From NCBI GenBank assembly GCA_903896925.1, contig CAITZM010000101.1, forward strand, positions 1-64,000: 64,000 nucleotides of DNA. The letters run 5' to 3'. The notes under the pieces are model-generated. The model saw only the letters and a list, made by a program, of their open reading frames with translations. It made no database searches and had not been told where the DNA came from. The stretch's first letter is position 1. Each line of letters begins with the position of its first letter. This document shows positions 8,805 through 16,586 of this stretch, one piece after another. The translations under genes were made by a program, and so were the position numbers. The DNA comes from an uncultured Lentisphaerota bacterium (GTDB lineage Bacteria > Verrucomicrobiota > Kiritimatiellia > CAIQIC01).

Positions 8805-9580
8805 CCGCGGCGCGGCGGCCGCACCAAGGACAGAAAAAGCAGCCACGGATGAACACGGATGCCCGGATGGCAGAGCAGAGACAGGAGCGAAAGCATTCTC
8901 CTCGAAATACACCGAGCTCGTGAGGTAAGGCTGGTAGGGACGGCGCGCCGCGCCGTCCGCCATTAACTCAACTCCTGCAGCCGACAGCCCGCCCCGAACT
9001 CGTCCAAGGGTGCTGAGTTCTGCCTGCCCCGGCCTTGTCGAGGGGGCGAACCCTCGCCCAGCCCCCACCGCGCCGCCAGCCGTTATAGGTCGGGTCACCG
9101 ACCCGGCGCGACCGCGCCGCCAGATTTACAAGGCCGTGGAATCAAAGCCGCAGGAATGCCGCATTCGGGAAAGCGACCGGAGGTCGCTTCTACGAAATGC
9201 TCAGCTGACGCCACGTTGTCGAGGGAGCACCTGCGCTGCATGAATAATAGGAACGCCCGAGTTGGCCGCGGCGCTTCCCAGCACCAGGCTAGCTGCGCGA
9301 TGGGCGCGCGGCTGCGGCAAGGGCTGCGATAAACGCGATGTGATTTCCCGCCTGAGGCGGGCAAGCCCGCCCGGTCGGTGACCGGGCCACCTGCCTGCGC
9401 CACCCGCCCTTGTAGGTCGGGTCCCCGACCCGGCGCGCTCTACCCCGCCCAAAGCCAACGCATCGCCACATTCGGCCTGGCCGTCAGAGAACCATCGCGA
9501 CAAGCAGGATGAAATTTTCGCTGCGCTGCGGGGGTGCGAGATAGCAGGAAGGTCCGTGTCGCAGGCAGCCAGCATCCCGT
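8805..9580. other. 776-bp spacer rich in short palindromes
   Basis: No convincing gene. It contains a CCACGGATGAACACGGATG repeat near 8841, a copy of the 21-bp palindrome at 8938-8958 preceded by GTAG, hairpins CGGGTC-ACC-GACCCG at 9092-9106 and CGGGTC-CCC-GACCCG at 9418-9432, AAGCGACC-GGA-GGTCGCTT at 9171-9189 followed by CTACG, and CCGGTC-GGT-GACCGG at 9371-9385. Confidence 0.7.
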
Positions 9581-11131
9581 TCAGAGCCCGAGCTTGATAA
9601 ACCACAGCAGGCGCAGGTTGGCGTTGGTGCCTTCGCGCTCGTAGCCGACAAGACCCTTGAGCAGGTTCCAAGAGCTGGTGCCGGCCGCCTTGTCGTCGTG
9701 GCCCCATTCGACGAGCGGGAAGAGCGAGAAGCGGCTGGCTTCGTCGCCGCGGTTCTGGCGGCGGACGAGGCCCCAGAGCAGCTCGTCGCTGCTGTTCTCG
9801 CCGGCGCGGGTGTGCTGGTAGAGCGTCCAGATCGGGGCAAATTCGCGCTCGATCATCGCGCTGTGGCGCATCGGCCAGAGCTTGAGCGCGCGGAAACGCG
9901 ACTGCGCATCGATGCGCTCATAGTCGCACAGCGGCCAGAAATGCCAGTAGCGTACGACGCAGTTGGTCGCGGGCGGCGGCGGCGGGGCGAGGACCTGTTG
10001 CGGCTCGCGGGGACGCTCGCCCTCCCGGGGCGGCTTGGCGGCTTTCCACGTGCTCTCGCTGTACCAGACCGGAGCGAAGGTGTAGCGGTAGACCTTGCCG
10101 TCAGGGCGCTCCATGTTCCGCCACCAGCCAAGCGGCCAGGCGTAGAACCCGCTGTGGATGTGGCCGACGGTCTTATAACCCCAGAAGGGGAAGGCGTAAA
10201 ACTTTTCGACGTCGCCGCTGGCCCACTGGATGAACGGCCACGGCGCATAGCCCAGCGTCTGGTGCGCGCTGGTGCCATACTTGAAGAACGGCGGCAGCAG
10301 CATCCAGTCTTCCTGGTTCTCCCGCTTGATGTGGCCGAAGAGCGGAAAGACGAGGTACCCGTAGCCGCTGACACCGGGGCGGTCGTAGCGCGCCCACGAG
10401 ACGATCGGCCAGAGACAGAACTGTTTATCGAAATCACCGCGCCGGATATTCCAGCCGTAGAGCGGCCAGATGCGGAAGCGGTCGTTGCGCTCGTTGTTTT
10501 CACGGCAGAAGATCGGCCACAGCACGTGGTAGCTGTGCTCGCCCTTCTGTACGTTGTGGATGTAGAGCGGCCAGAGGGCGAAAAAGACCTCATCCTGGAA
10601 GGCGAACTGGCGGATGGTGCCACCGAGCGGGAAACAGGCGGCGTAGTTCGTGCCGAAGCTGTCGCGACCCTGGAACCAGAAGGGGAAGCACCACCACTGC
10701 CAGCGCGCCTGGGGATCGGTCTTGTCGAAATCGGTATAGAAGGAGGTCAGCACCCGCACACTGTGGCTGTTCTCCAGATCCCACGAAAACATCAGCGGCC
10801 AGAGCGCCTCGCGGGAGGCATGCTCATCCTTCTCATCACCGCCGCTGGCGAACGGGCGCACGGCCCAGCAGCTCAGGCCGTTGGTATCGTTCGCGCGCTC
10901 ATAGACCGGGCCGAGCGCCTTCAGATGCATGCCGCCCGCGGGATCCTGCAGCCGGCTGGCGATGGGGCCCCAGTCGAACTCCCGCGCGCTGCCCGGCGCG
11001 CCGGGCGAAGCGCAGCCGGCGAGCAGCAGCGCCGCGGCGGCGAGACCGGCTCCGCACCACACGGTGCGCCCCAGGCGGCGGAGCCGTTCAGCCACGGGAC
11101 GTCTTGTCGGGACAATGACGGGAAGGTTCAT
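9581..11131 (-). CDS. lipoprotein with about 20 aromatic-Pro (WPL-type) repeats
   Basis: A 516-residue lipoprotein: the N-terminus carries a hydrophobic stretch ending in the lipobox LLAGC (Cys40). The rest is a chain of short repeats with a core of the form [hydrophobic]-[W/F]-P-[L/I/F/V]-aromatic, for example ALWPLMF, CFPFWF, ALWPLY, VLWPIF, IWPLYGW, LWPIVSW, VFPLFGH, APWPFIQW, AFPFWGY, AWPLGWW, FWPLCDY, LWPMRHS, LFPLVEW, ending LLWFIKLGL. Spacing is roughly 18-28 residues. The pattern suggests a closed beta structure such as a propeller or barrel at the outer membrane. I do not recognise a named family and assign no function. It is on the minus strand downstream of glmM but 98 bases away. 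Confidence 0.8.
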   Translation of the reverse strand: MNLPVIVPTRRPVAERLRRLGRTVWCGAGLAAAALLLAGCASPGAPGSAREFDWGPIASRLQDPAGGMHLKALGPVYERANDTNGLSCWAVRPFASGGDEKDEHASREALWPLMFSWDLENSHSVRVLTSFYTDFDKTDPQARWQWWCFPFWFQGRDSFGTNYAACFPLGGTIRQFAFQDEVFFALWPLYIHNVQKGEHSYHVLWPIFCRENNERNDRFRIWPLYGWNIRRGDFDKQFCLWPIVSWARYDRPGVSGYGYLVFPLFGHIKRENQEDWMLLPPFFKYGTSAHQTLGYAPWPFIQWASGDVEKFYAFPFWGYKTVGHIHSGFYAWPLGWWRNMERPDGKVYRYTFAPVWYSESTWKAAKPPREGERPREPQQVLAPPPPPATNCVVRYWHFWPLCDYERIDAQSRFRALKLWPMRHSAMIEREFAPIWTLYQHTRAGENSSDELLWGLVRRQNRGDEASRFSLFPLVEWGHDDKAAGTSSWNLLKGLVGYEREGTNANLRLLWFIKLGL

Positions 11132-11184
11132 ACGGGCAAAACAGTCTGAGATATTGATGTGGCGCCGTTTCGAGCTTTGATATT

Positions 11185-11228
11185 CGCCCGTTTATTTCGG
11201 ATTTCGCTTTTCGGATTTCGTATTTTCT
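11185..11228. repeat. short tandem repeat, ATTTCGG type
   Basis: A run of near-heptamers around TTTCGGATTTCG lies just past the 3' end of glmM. Similar short tandem repeats of other sequence occur in several other spacers of this window. Confidence 0.6.
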
Positions 11229-12587
11229 TCAAGCGAGACACTGCCTCACCGTTTCCGCAAGGCTCTGGCACAGGCGGTTGGTCACTTCCTCGCTCGGGCC
11301 CTCGACCATCACGCGGCACATCGACTGGGTGCCGGAATATCGGACCAGGACGCGGCCGGCGTCGCCCAGCTCGGCCTCGGCGGCGCTGATCGCCGCCTGC
11401 AGGGCCGGCACGCTCTCGATGGGCGGCTTCTGCTTGACCGTGATGTTGACCAGCTTCTGCGGTGCAAAATGCATGACCTGCGCCAGCTCCGAGAGCGGCC
11501 GCTGGGTGCTGCACATCGCCGCCAGCAGCTGCAGCGCGGAGATGATGCCGTCGCCGGTGGTGTGGTGATCGTGGAAAATCATGTGCCCGGACGCCTCGCC
11601 GCCGAGCACGGCGCCGCGCTCCTTCATCATCTCCAGCACGTAGCGGTCGCCGACGGGCGCTATGCCCACCTCGATGCCGAGCTGCTTCATCGCGGCGTGG
11701 AAGCCGAAGTTGCTCATCACGGTGGCGATGACGAGGTTGTTCTTCAGCTGCCCGCGGTCCTTGTAGATCTTCGCGCAGATCGCCATGATGTGGTCGCCGG
11801 TCAGCTCCTCGCCCTTCTCATCGATGGCGATCAGGCGGTCGCCGTCGCCGTCGAAGGCGAGGCCGAGCTGCGCCCGCTCCGCCACCACGCGCGCCCGCAG
11901 GTCCGCGGTGTGCTGCGAGCCGCAGTTGTCGTTGATGTTCCGGCCGTCGGGCTTGTCGTGGATCGTGACCACGTCGGCGCCGAGCTCGGAGAAGATGATC
12001 GGCGCGACCTTGTAGGTGGCCCCGTTGGCGCAGTCGAGGACGATCTTCATGCCCTCGAACGAGAGGTCGTCCGGGAACGAGTTCTTGCAGAAGACGATGT
12101 ACCGGCCGCGCGCGTCATCGATGCGCATCGCGCGCCCGATGGCGTCGGCCGTCGGCCGGATGTCGTTGATGTGGCCGGAGGTGATCAGCTGCTCGATCTC
12201 GTCCTCGTCGGCGTCGGGCAGCTTGTAGCCCGTCCGCGAGAAGATCTTGATGCCGTTGTCCTGATAGGGGTTGTGGGAGGCGCTGATCACCAGGCCCGCG
12301 TCGGCGCGCATGCTGTGGGTGATGAAGGCGATGCCCGGCGTCGGCATCGGGCCGACGAGGAAGACGTTGACGCCCATCGAGCAGATGCCCGCGGTCAGCG
12401 CGTTCTCGATCATGTACCCGCTCAGGCGTGTATCCTTGCCGATCACGATGCGGTGCTTGTACCCGCGCCGGTCGTGCCGCTTGCAGACGTAGGCCGTCGC
12501 GCGGCCGATCTGCAGGGCCATCTCCGCGGTCATCGGGTCGATGTTCGCCACGCCGCGCACCCCGTCGGTTCCAAATAAACGTGCCAT
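11229..12587 (-). CDS. glmM: phosphoglucosamine mutase
   Basis: A 452-residue alpha-D-phosphohexomutase that converts glucosamine-6-phosphate to glucosamine-1-phosphate for UDP-GlcNAc synthesis in the cytoplasm. The catalytic phosphoserine loop ISASHNPYQDNGIK places the Ser at residue 104; the metal loop is FDGDGDR, the sugar-binding loop is GGEASGH, and the phosphate-binding loop near the C-terminus is RYSGTQSM, a slight variant of the usual R-SGTE. The N-terminus MARLFGTDGVRG is the classic GlmM start. The ATG at 12587 has AGGGGAA upstream; a much longer open frame runs upstream but overlaps the neighbouring gene. It starts 13 bases after the stop of the GlmU-like gene, so the two form an operon for amino-sugar nucleotide synthesis. 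Confidence 0.96.
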   Translation of the reverse strand: MARLFGTDGVRGVANIDPMTAEMALQIGRATAYVCKRHDRRGYKHRIVIGKDTRLSGYMIENALTAGICSMGVNVFLVGPMPTPGIAFITHSMRADAGLVISASHNPYQDNGIKIFSRTGYKLPDADEDEIEQLITSGHINDIRPTADAIGRAMRIDDARGRYIVFCKNSFPDDLSFEGMKIVLDCANGATYKVAPIIFSELGADVVTIHDKPDGRNINDNCGSQHTADLRARVVAERAQLGLAFDGDGDRLIAIDEKGEELTGDHIMAICAKIYKDRGQLKNNLVIATVMSNFGFHAAMKQLGIEVGIAPVGDRYVLEMMKERGAVLGGEASGHMIFHDHHTTGDGIISALQLLAAMCSTQRPLSELAQVMHFAPQKLVNITVKQKPPIESVPALQAAISAAEAELGDAGRVLVRYSGTQSMCRVMVEGPSEEVTNRLCQSLAETVRQCLA

Positions 12588-12600
12588 GTTGTTCCCCTGT

Positions 12601-13812
12601 TCAGCAGTTGCCCAACGCCGCCGTATGTTCGACAATCTTCTGCAGCCAAGCCGTGCCCTCGCGCCGCGTCTCCGCAGGCAGCGCGCGGACCGCGTCCACA
12701 AAACTGCCGCCGGCGTTGCGCAGCAGCGCGCCCGCCACCCGGCCCCGCTCCTCCGCGCCGAGCTCGTCCGCGGGCGGCGTCTGGAGCGCGGCCGCGAGCG
12801 CCGGCCACTGCCGCGCCAGCTGCTCCTGCCCGGCGACCCACGGCGCCGCGCCGTGGCCCTGCTGCCGGGCGAGCTCAAGCGAGCGCGGCATCCGCGCCGC
12901 CAGCTCGCCAAGCCGCTTGACGCGCTCCTCGCGGCACTCGCGCAGGCGCAGCAGCGCGCCCTCGACGCAGGCCAGCGACCACGTGTCGCGGTTCATGAAC
13001 GGCAGGCGCGCGTGGCGATACCACTGCTCCAGCGCGCGCAGGTTGCCGATATAGAGCAAATTGTTCCGCAGCAGGCGCGCGACGCTTTTATAGGCGCCGC
13101 ACTGGAAGGGGCCGGAGCGGAGCGCCGGCTTGGCATCCGGCGCGAGCAGCTGCCCTTCGGCCGGCGCATCGCCGCGCCAGACCAGGCCCGCCGGGACCAC
13201 GCAGCCGAAGCCGATGCGGCTCGGCCCGACCAGCCCGCCCTGCCCGCCCAGGAAGATCGCCGGCTGGTCCAGCAACACGCCGCGCGGCACGTCGCCCAGC
13301 AGCGAGGCGGTCGCCTTGTCCTGGTGCGGCGTGTAGTTGAAGTGGATGTAGGAGGAGCCGACCTCGCTGTGGTTCTTGCGGTCGCTGCCGCCCGCCATCA
13401 GCACGTCGCAGAAATTGATCAGGCTGCCGAGCGTGACGTACGGCAGGAGGATGGTCTGCTTGAGGCCCACCGTGTGTGCGCCATTGGCCTCCTCCTCGAG
13501 CAGCGTGCCCGGCCGGATGTGCGCGCCGCTGCCGACGTTCGCGCCGTCGAGGAACGTCGCGCCCTCGGCGTAGCCGCCCTTGAGCGCGACGGAGCGGCCG
13601 AGCTGGCAGTTCACGACCGTCATCGGCGCCTCGGCGCCCAGCACGCAGCCCGGCCCGATGCTCGTGGCCGCGCCGGCGAGCTTGCAGCCCGCGTGCAGCA
13701 CGACGCCCGGCGCGAGCCGTTCCGCCCGCACCTCGGGCGCGATCTCGACGGCCTCGGGGCGGTGGATCACCACGCCCCGCGCCACCAAAGCCTGAACCTG
13801 TCGTGTGTACAT
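12601..13812 (-). CDS. GlmU-like left-handed beta-helix protein without nucleotidyltransferase domain
   Basis: The 403-residue protein has hexapeptide-like turns through about residues 20-230 (IAPEVRAERLAPGVVLHAGCKL, LDGANVGSGAHIRPGTLL, VTLGSLINFCDVLMAG) and a segment SEVGSSYIHFNYTPHQDKA recalling the GlmU acetyltransferase active-site coil with its KN-H and N-Y residues. A helical C-terminal part follows (230-403). No Rossmann-type uridylyltransferase domain is present. The start at 13812 has ACGGAG upstream; a TTG at 13833 is an alternative. The operon with glmM suggests a role in acetylating or activating an amino sugar phosphate, but that is inference. Proteins of this type are often named UDP-GlcNAc pyrophosphorylase-like. 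Confidence 0.78.
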   Translation of the reverse strand: MYTRQVQALVARGVVIHRPEAVEIAPEVRAERLAPGVVLHAGCKLAGAATSIGPGCVLGAEAPMTVVNCQLGRSVALKGGYAEGATFLDGANVGSGAHIRPGTLLEEEANGAHTVGLKQTILLPYVTLGSLINFCDVLMAGGSDRKNHSEVGSSYIHFNYTPHQDKATASLLGDVPRGVLLDQPAIFLGGQGGLVGPSRIGFGCVVPAGLVWRGDAPAEGQLLAPDAKPALRSGPFQCGAYKSVARLLRNNLLYIGNLRALEQWYRHARLPFMNRDTWSLACVEGALLRLRECREERVKRLGELAARMPRSLELARQQGHGAAPWVAGQEQLARQWPALAAALQTPPADELGAEERGRVAGALLRNAGGSFVDAVRALPAETRREGTAWLQKIVEHTAALGNC

Positions 13813-13940
13813 GGCTGCTCCGTTCCGCAGCAATGGTGACAGACCGCGTAAAAAAACTCACGCCAGAAATGCAGCCCGCGCGGAACAAACCTGCGTTGCC
13901 AACCATCCGAATTTCTTATTCCGACAAATTCTCAAGCAAA

Positions 13941-13962
13941 GGAGAGCCCGCGCCGGCTCTCC
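13941..13962. repeat. strong hairpin GGAGAGCC/GGCTCTCC
   Basis: Perfect 8-bp arms with a 6-base GC-rich loop in the gap between the beta-helix gene start and the thi region. There is no T-tract on either side, so it is not a normal intrinsic terminator. Confidence 0.55.
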
Positions 13963-13975
13963 CGCGATATGAAGA

Positions 13976-14049
13976 TCACAAAATCATGTTTACAAAATCA
14001 TGCCGCCGCATGAGAGCAACCGCATGATTTTGTCGTCATGATTTTGTGA
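13976..14049. repeat. palindromic element, ATGATTTTGT variant (copy A)
   Basis: Two direct copies of ACAAAATCATG on the left (13977 and 13992) face two copies of CATGATTTTGT on the right, ending TGA at 14049. The core between them is about 20 bases. Its architecture equals that of the ATGATTCTG elements at 18126, 18322, 20003, 20199 and 42714, with paired C-to-T and G-to-A changes in the arms. Confidence 0.75.
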
Positions 14050-14194
14050 ATCCCTGCACTCCCCGTTGAAGTCGGAGAAGCATGTGACAAACACCATGGG
14101 CAGAGGCCCTGCCCGGTAGACGCAGGCCTCTCGCGAGGCGTGCGTGCGGCGTAGCCGCGCCAGGCGACCTCGCTGCCGCCGCGGTGACATGCGG

Positions 14195-14223
14195 TTGACG
14201 CGGGCGGGTTTGTACCCTACCCT
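14195..14223 (+). promoter_or_regulatory. candidate sigma-70 promoter of the thi operon
   Basis: TTGACG at 14195-14200 and TACCCT at 14218-14223 are separated by 17 bp. Transcription would begin about 14230, exactly where the TPP riboswitch starts. Confidence 0.5.
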
Positions 14224-14230
14224 TCCGCCG

Positions 14231-14306
14231 CGACCGGGGTGTCCTCCGCAGGAGGACTGAGATCATACCCGTTGAACCTGATCCGGATCATGCCGGCGAA
14301 GGGAGA
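14231..14306 (+). ncRNA. TPP riboswitch (THI element)
   Basis: The segment carries the conserved TPP aptamer blocks in order: GGGGTGTCC, CTGAGATCATACCC, GTTGAACCTGATCCGG, and ATCATGCCGGCGAAGGGA. These form the P1/P2/P4/P5 parts that bind thiamine pyrophosphate. It lies between a plausible promoter and a rho-independent terminator ahead of thiS, so TPP binding should favour termination and switch the thi operon off. Confidence 0.96.
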
Positions 14307-14315
14307 CGAAATGAG

Positions 14316-14343
14316 AAAGGCCCGGCGCTCCGGGCCTTTTTTG
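14316..14343 (+). terminator. riboswitch-controlled intrinsic terminator
   Basis: AAAGGCCCGG and CCGGGCCTTT pair around a CGCT loop and run directly into a T-tract (14337-14342). It begins about 10 bases after the aptamer and ends 14 bases ahead of thiS, the classic layout for transcription attenuation. Confidence 0.9.
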
Positions 14344-14356
14344 TTTGGAGAGAGCT

Positions 14357-14557
14357 ATGAAAGTACACGTGAATGGCGAAGCGATGGAGCGGCCCGCCGG
14401 CGAGACGCTGGCGGACCTGCTTGCCGCGCTCGGCGCAGTCGGCGGCCGCGTGGCCACGCTGGTCAACGACGACGTGGTCCCCGCCGCCGCGCGCACCGCG
14501 CAGACGCTGGCAGAGAACGACCGCATCGAAATTCTAACCTTCGCAGGAGGCGGCTGA
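14357..14557 (+). CDS. thiS: sulfur carrier protein ThiS
   Basis: A 66-residue ubiquitin-like carrier that ends in the required Gly-Gly (FAGGG). The C-terminal glycine becomes a thiocarboxylate and delivers sulfur for thiazole synthesis. [22 protein letters not shown] matches the family start, and NDDVVPAA near residue 40 is the conserved centre. The ATG at 14357 is preceded by GGAGAGA at good distance; a longer frame from GTG-like codons is not needed. It overlaps thiG by one base (stop and start share an A), which implies coupled translation. The operon is under TPP riboswitch control. Confidence 0.95.
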   Translation: MKVHVNGEAMERPAGETLADLLAALGAVGGRVATLVNDDVVPAAARTAQTLAENDRIEILTFAGGG

Positions 14558-15363
14558 TGAGCGCAGATCCGTTCCAACTGGGCGACCTCACCTTCACCTC
14601 GCGCCTGCTGCTGGGCACGGGCAAGTTCTCCGACAGCGCGACCATGTTGCGCGCCATCGCCGCCTCGGGCGCGCAGATCGTCACCGTGGCCCTGCGCCGC
14701 TTCAACCGCGCACAGCCGGAGGACGACCTCTTCGGCCCCCTGAGCCGGCTGCCCGGCGTCACGCTGATGCCGAACACCTCCGGCGCGCGCGACGCCGCCG
14801 AGGCCATCCGCGCCGCGCGCATCGCCCGCGAGCTCTGCGGCAGCCGGCTGATCAAGGTGGAGATCCACCCCAACCCGCAGCACCTGCTGCCCGACGCCAT
14901 CGAGACGCTGGAAGCCGCCAAGGTGCTCGCCGCCGAAGGCTTCCTCGTCATGCCCTATATGCCCGCCGATCCCGTGCTGGCCAAGCGCCTCGAAGATGTG
15001 GGCGTGGCCTCGGTGATGCCGCTCGGCGCGCCGATTGGCAGCGGCCAGGGCCTGGGCACCTCGGAGATGCTCCGCATCATCATCGAAAACAGCCGCGTGC
15101 CGGTGATCGTCGACGCCGGCCTGCGCGCGCCCTCGGAGGCCGCGCACGCCATGGAGATGGGCTGCGCTGCCGTCCTGATCAACAGCGCCGTCGCCGCCGC
15201 GGAGCGCCCCGCCGACATGGCCGCCGCCTTCGCACAGGCCGTCCAGGCTGGCCGCGCCGCCTACCGCGCCGGCCTGATGCCCCGCCGCGCCACCGCCAGC
15301 GCCACCAGCCCGCTGACGAGCTTCCTCAAGGAAGAAACCAGAAACTTGAGACCTGAAACCTGA
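14557..15363 (+). CDS. thiG: thiazole synthase ThiG
   Basis: A 268-residue TIM-barrel enzyme that condenses deoxyxylulose-5-phosphate, dehydroglycine and ThiS-thiocarboxylate to the thiazole phosphate moiety of thiamine. Family segments are [32 protein letters not shown] (Lys forming the Schiff base), [36 protein letters not shown] and [14 protein letters not shown] precedes the ATG. The last residues, [10 protein letters not shown], are encoded by a short dispersed repeat (15331-15380, GAAACC-T-GAGACCTGAAACCTGAAAG type) that also occurs inside the gene at 42954, so the native C-terminus may have been replaced or extended. Confidence 0.96.
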   Translation: MSADPFQLGDLTFTSRLLLGTGKFSDSATMLRAIAASGAQIVTVALRRFNRAQPEDDLFGPLSRLPGVTLMPNTSGARDAAEAIRAARIARELCGSRLIKVEIHPNPQHLLPDAIETLEAAKVLAAEGFLVMPYMPADPVLAKRLEDVGVASVMPLGAPIGSGQGLGTSEMLRIIIENSRVPVIVDAGLRAPSEAAHAMEMGCAAVLINSAVAAAERPADMAAAFAQAVQAGRAAYRAGLMPRRATASATSPLTSFLKEETRNLRPET

Positions 15364-15384
15364 AAGTTCAGACAGGAATCCAGA
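15331..15384. repeat. dispersed repeat GAAACCTGAAA type at the thiG 3' end
   Basis: The block has repeated units around GAGACCTGAAACCTGAAAG. A related block occurs at 45484-45520 within the beta-helix/PDZ gene. Confidence 0.65.
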
Positions 15385-15440
15385 AAGCAGAACGTGAATA
15401 CTTGGTCTTGAAAATTGCCGAAGTATTTATTCCGCCTGTT

Positions 15441-15485
15441 GACCAGTGACAAATGACAACTGACCAAGGACAACTGACGACAGAC
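15441..15485. repeat. short tandem repeat, TGACAAC type, across the thiH start
   Basis: About five imperfect 7-8 base units (GTGACAAATGACAACTGACC and on) span the thiH start codon at 15453. The same family appears at 41461-41500 and near 31340-31386. Confidence 0.7.
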
Positions 15486-16586
15486 ACTTTACCGGCCTGG
15501 CTGGATGTCTCGGCTCTGCTGGCGTTGGCTCGTGCGGCCACTGCCGCCGAGGTCGAGGCCGCGCTCGGCGCGGCGCACGTCGGACCGCGCGAGTTCGCCG
15601 CGCTGCTCTCGCCCGCCGCCGCGCCCTATCTCGAAAACATGGCGCGCGCCGCGCAGGCGCTGACCCGGCGTCACTTCGGCCGGACCATCACGCTCTATGC
15701 GCCGCTCTATCTCTCCAACTTCTGCTCCAGCGGCTGCGCCTACTGCGGCTTCGCCGCCGACCGCAACCATCCGCGACGCAAGCTCAGCTTCGACGAGGCC
15801 GATACCGAACTCGCCGCGCTCAAGCGCATGGGCATCGAGGAGGTCCTGCTGCTGACCGGCGAGCGCACGCCGCAGGCCGACTTCGCCTATGTCTGCGAAT
15901 GCGTCCGTCGCGCCGCCACGCACATGGCCATGGTCACGGTCGAAACCTTCCCGATGACCACCGCGGAATATGCGGAGCTGGCCGCCGCGGGCTGCACCGG
16001 CGTCACGCTCTACCAGGAGACCTACGACGCGGCGGTCTACGCGCCGCTGCACCGTTGGGGACCGAAGCGCGACTTCGCGGCGCGGCTCGGGGCCCCGGCG
16101 CGCGCGCTCGCCGGCGGCATCCGCCAGTGCGGCTTCGGCGCCCTGCTCGGACTGGCCGACCCCATCGAGGACGCGTTGCGCCTCTACAGCCACATCGCGG
16201 GCTTGCAAAAGCAGTTCTGGCGCGCGGGCTTCTCCGTCTCCTTCCCGCGCCTCCGGCCGGAGGCGGGCGGCTTCCAGACCGATCACCCGGTCAGCGACGC
16301 GCTCCTCGCGCAACTGATCTTCGCCTTCCGCCTCGCGCTGCCGGAAAATCATCTCGCCCTGTCCACCCGCGAGCCCGCGAAGCTCCGTGACGGCTTTGCC
16401 GGCGTCGGCATCTCCAAGATGAGCGTCGCCAGCCTCACGACCGTCGGCGGCTACGACCACGGCGCCGAGGGCGGCGTGGGCCAGTTCGCCGTCAACGACT
16501 CCCGCGGCGTCGCGGACTTCTGCGCCGCCCTGCGTGCAGCGGGCCTCGAGCCGGTCTTCAAGAACTGGGATGCGGCGTACCGCTGA
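15453..16586 (+). CDS. thiH: 2-iminoacetate synthase ThiH (radical SAM)
   Basis: A 377-residue radical SAM enzyme that cleaves tyrosine to dehydroglycine (2-iminoacetate) and p-cresol for ThiG. The [4Fe-4S] motif is CSSGCAYCG with Cys91, Cys95 and Cys98. ThiH-specific segments are LLLTGER, VTVETFPM, GVTLYQETYD, RWGPKRDF, GFSVSFPRLRPEAGG and LSTREPAKLRDG. The chosen ATG at 15453 lies inside a short tandem repeat and encodes MTTDQGQLTTDT, which is not a typical ThiH beginning and lacks a ribosome binding site, so the true start could be a later codon or translation may be coupled from thiG 90 bases upstream. A cytoplasmic protein. Confidence 0.95.
   Translation: MTTDQGQLTTDTLPAWLDVSALLALARAATAAEVEAALGAAHVGPREFAALLSPAAAPYLENMARAAQALTRRHFGRTITLYAPLYLSNFCSSGCAYCGFAADRNHPRRKLSFDEADTELAALKRMGIEEVLLLTGERTPQADFAYVCECVRRAATHMAMVTVETFPMTTAEYAELAAAGCTGVTLYQETYDAAVYAPLHRWGPKRDFAARLGAPARALAGGIRQCGFGALLGLADPIEDALRLYSHIAGLQKQFWRAGFSVSFPRLRPEAGGFQTDHPVSDALLAQLIFAFRLALPENHLALSTREPAKLRDGFAGVGISKMSVASLTTVGGYDHGAEGGVGQFAVNDSRGVADFCAALRAAGLEPVFKNWDAAYR

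Noticed and set aside
5937-9098. A 1053-codon open frame opposite the FAD oxidoreductase
   Set aside because: The real gene has a signal peptide, GxGxxG motif and FAD_oxidored features; the opposite frame is a high-GC shadow rich in Arg, Ala and Gly.
13941-13962. Hairpin considered as an intrinsic terminator
   Set aside because: No T-tract on either strand and no gene ends beside it; both neighbouring transcripts start, not stop, around here.
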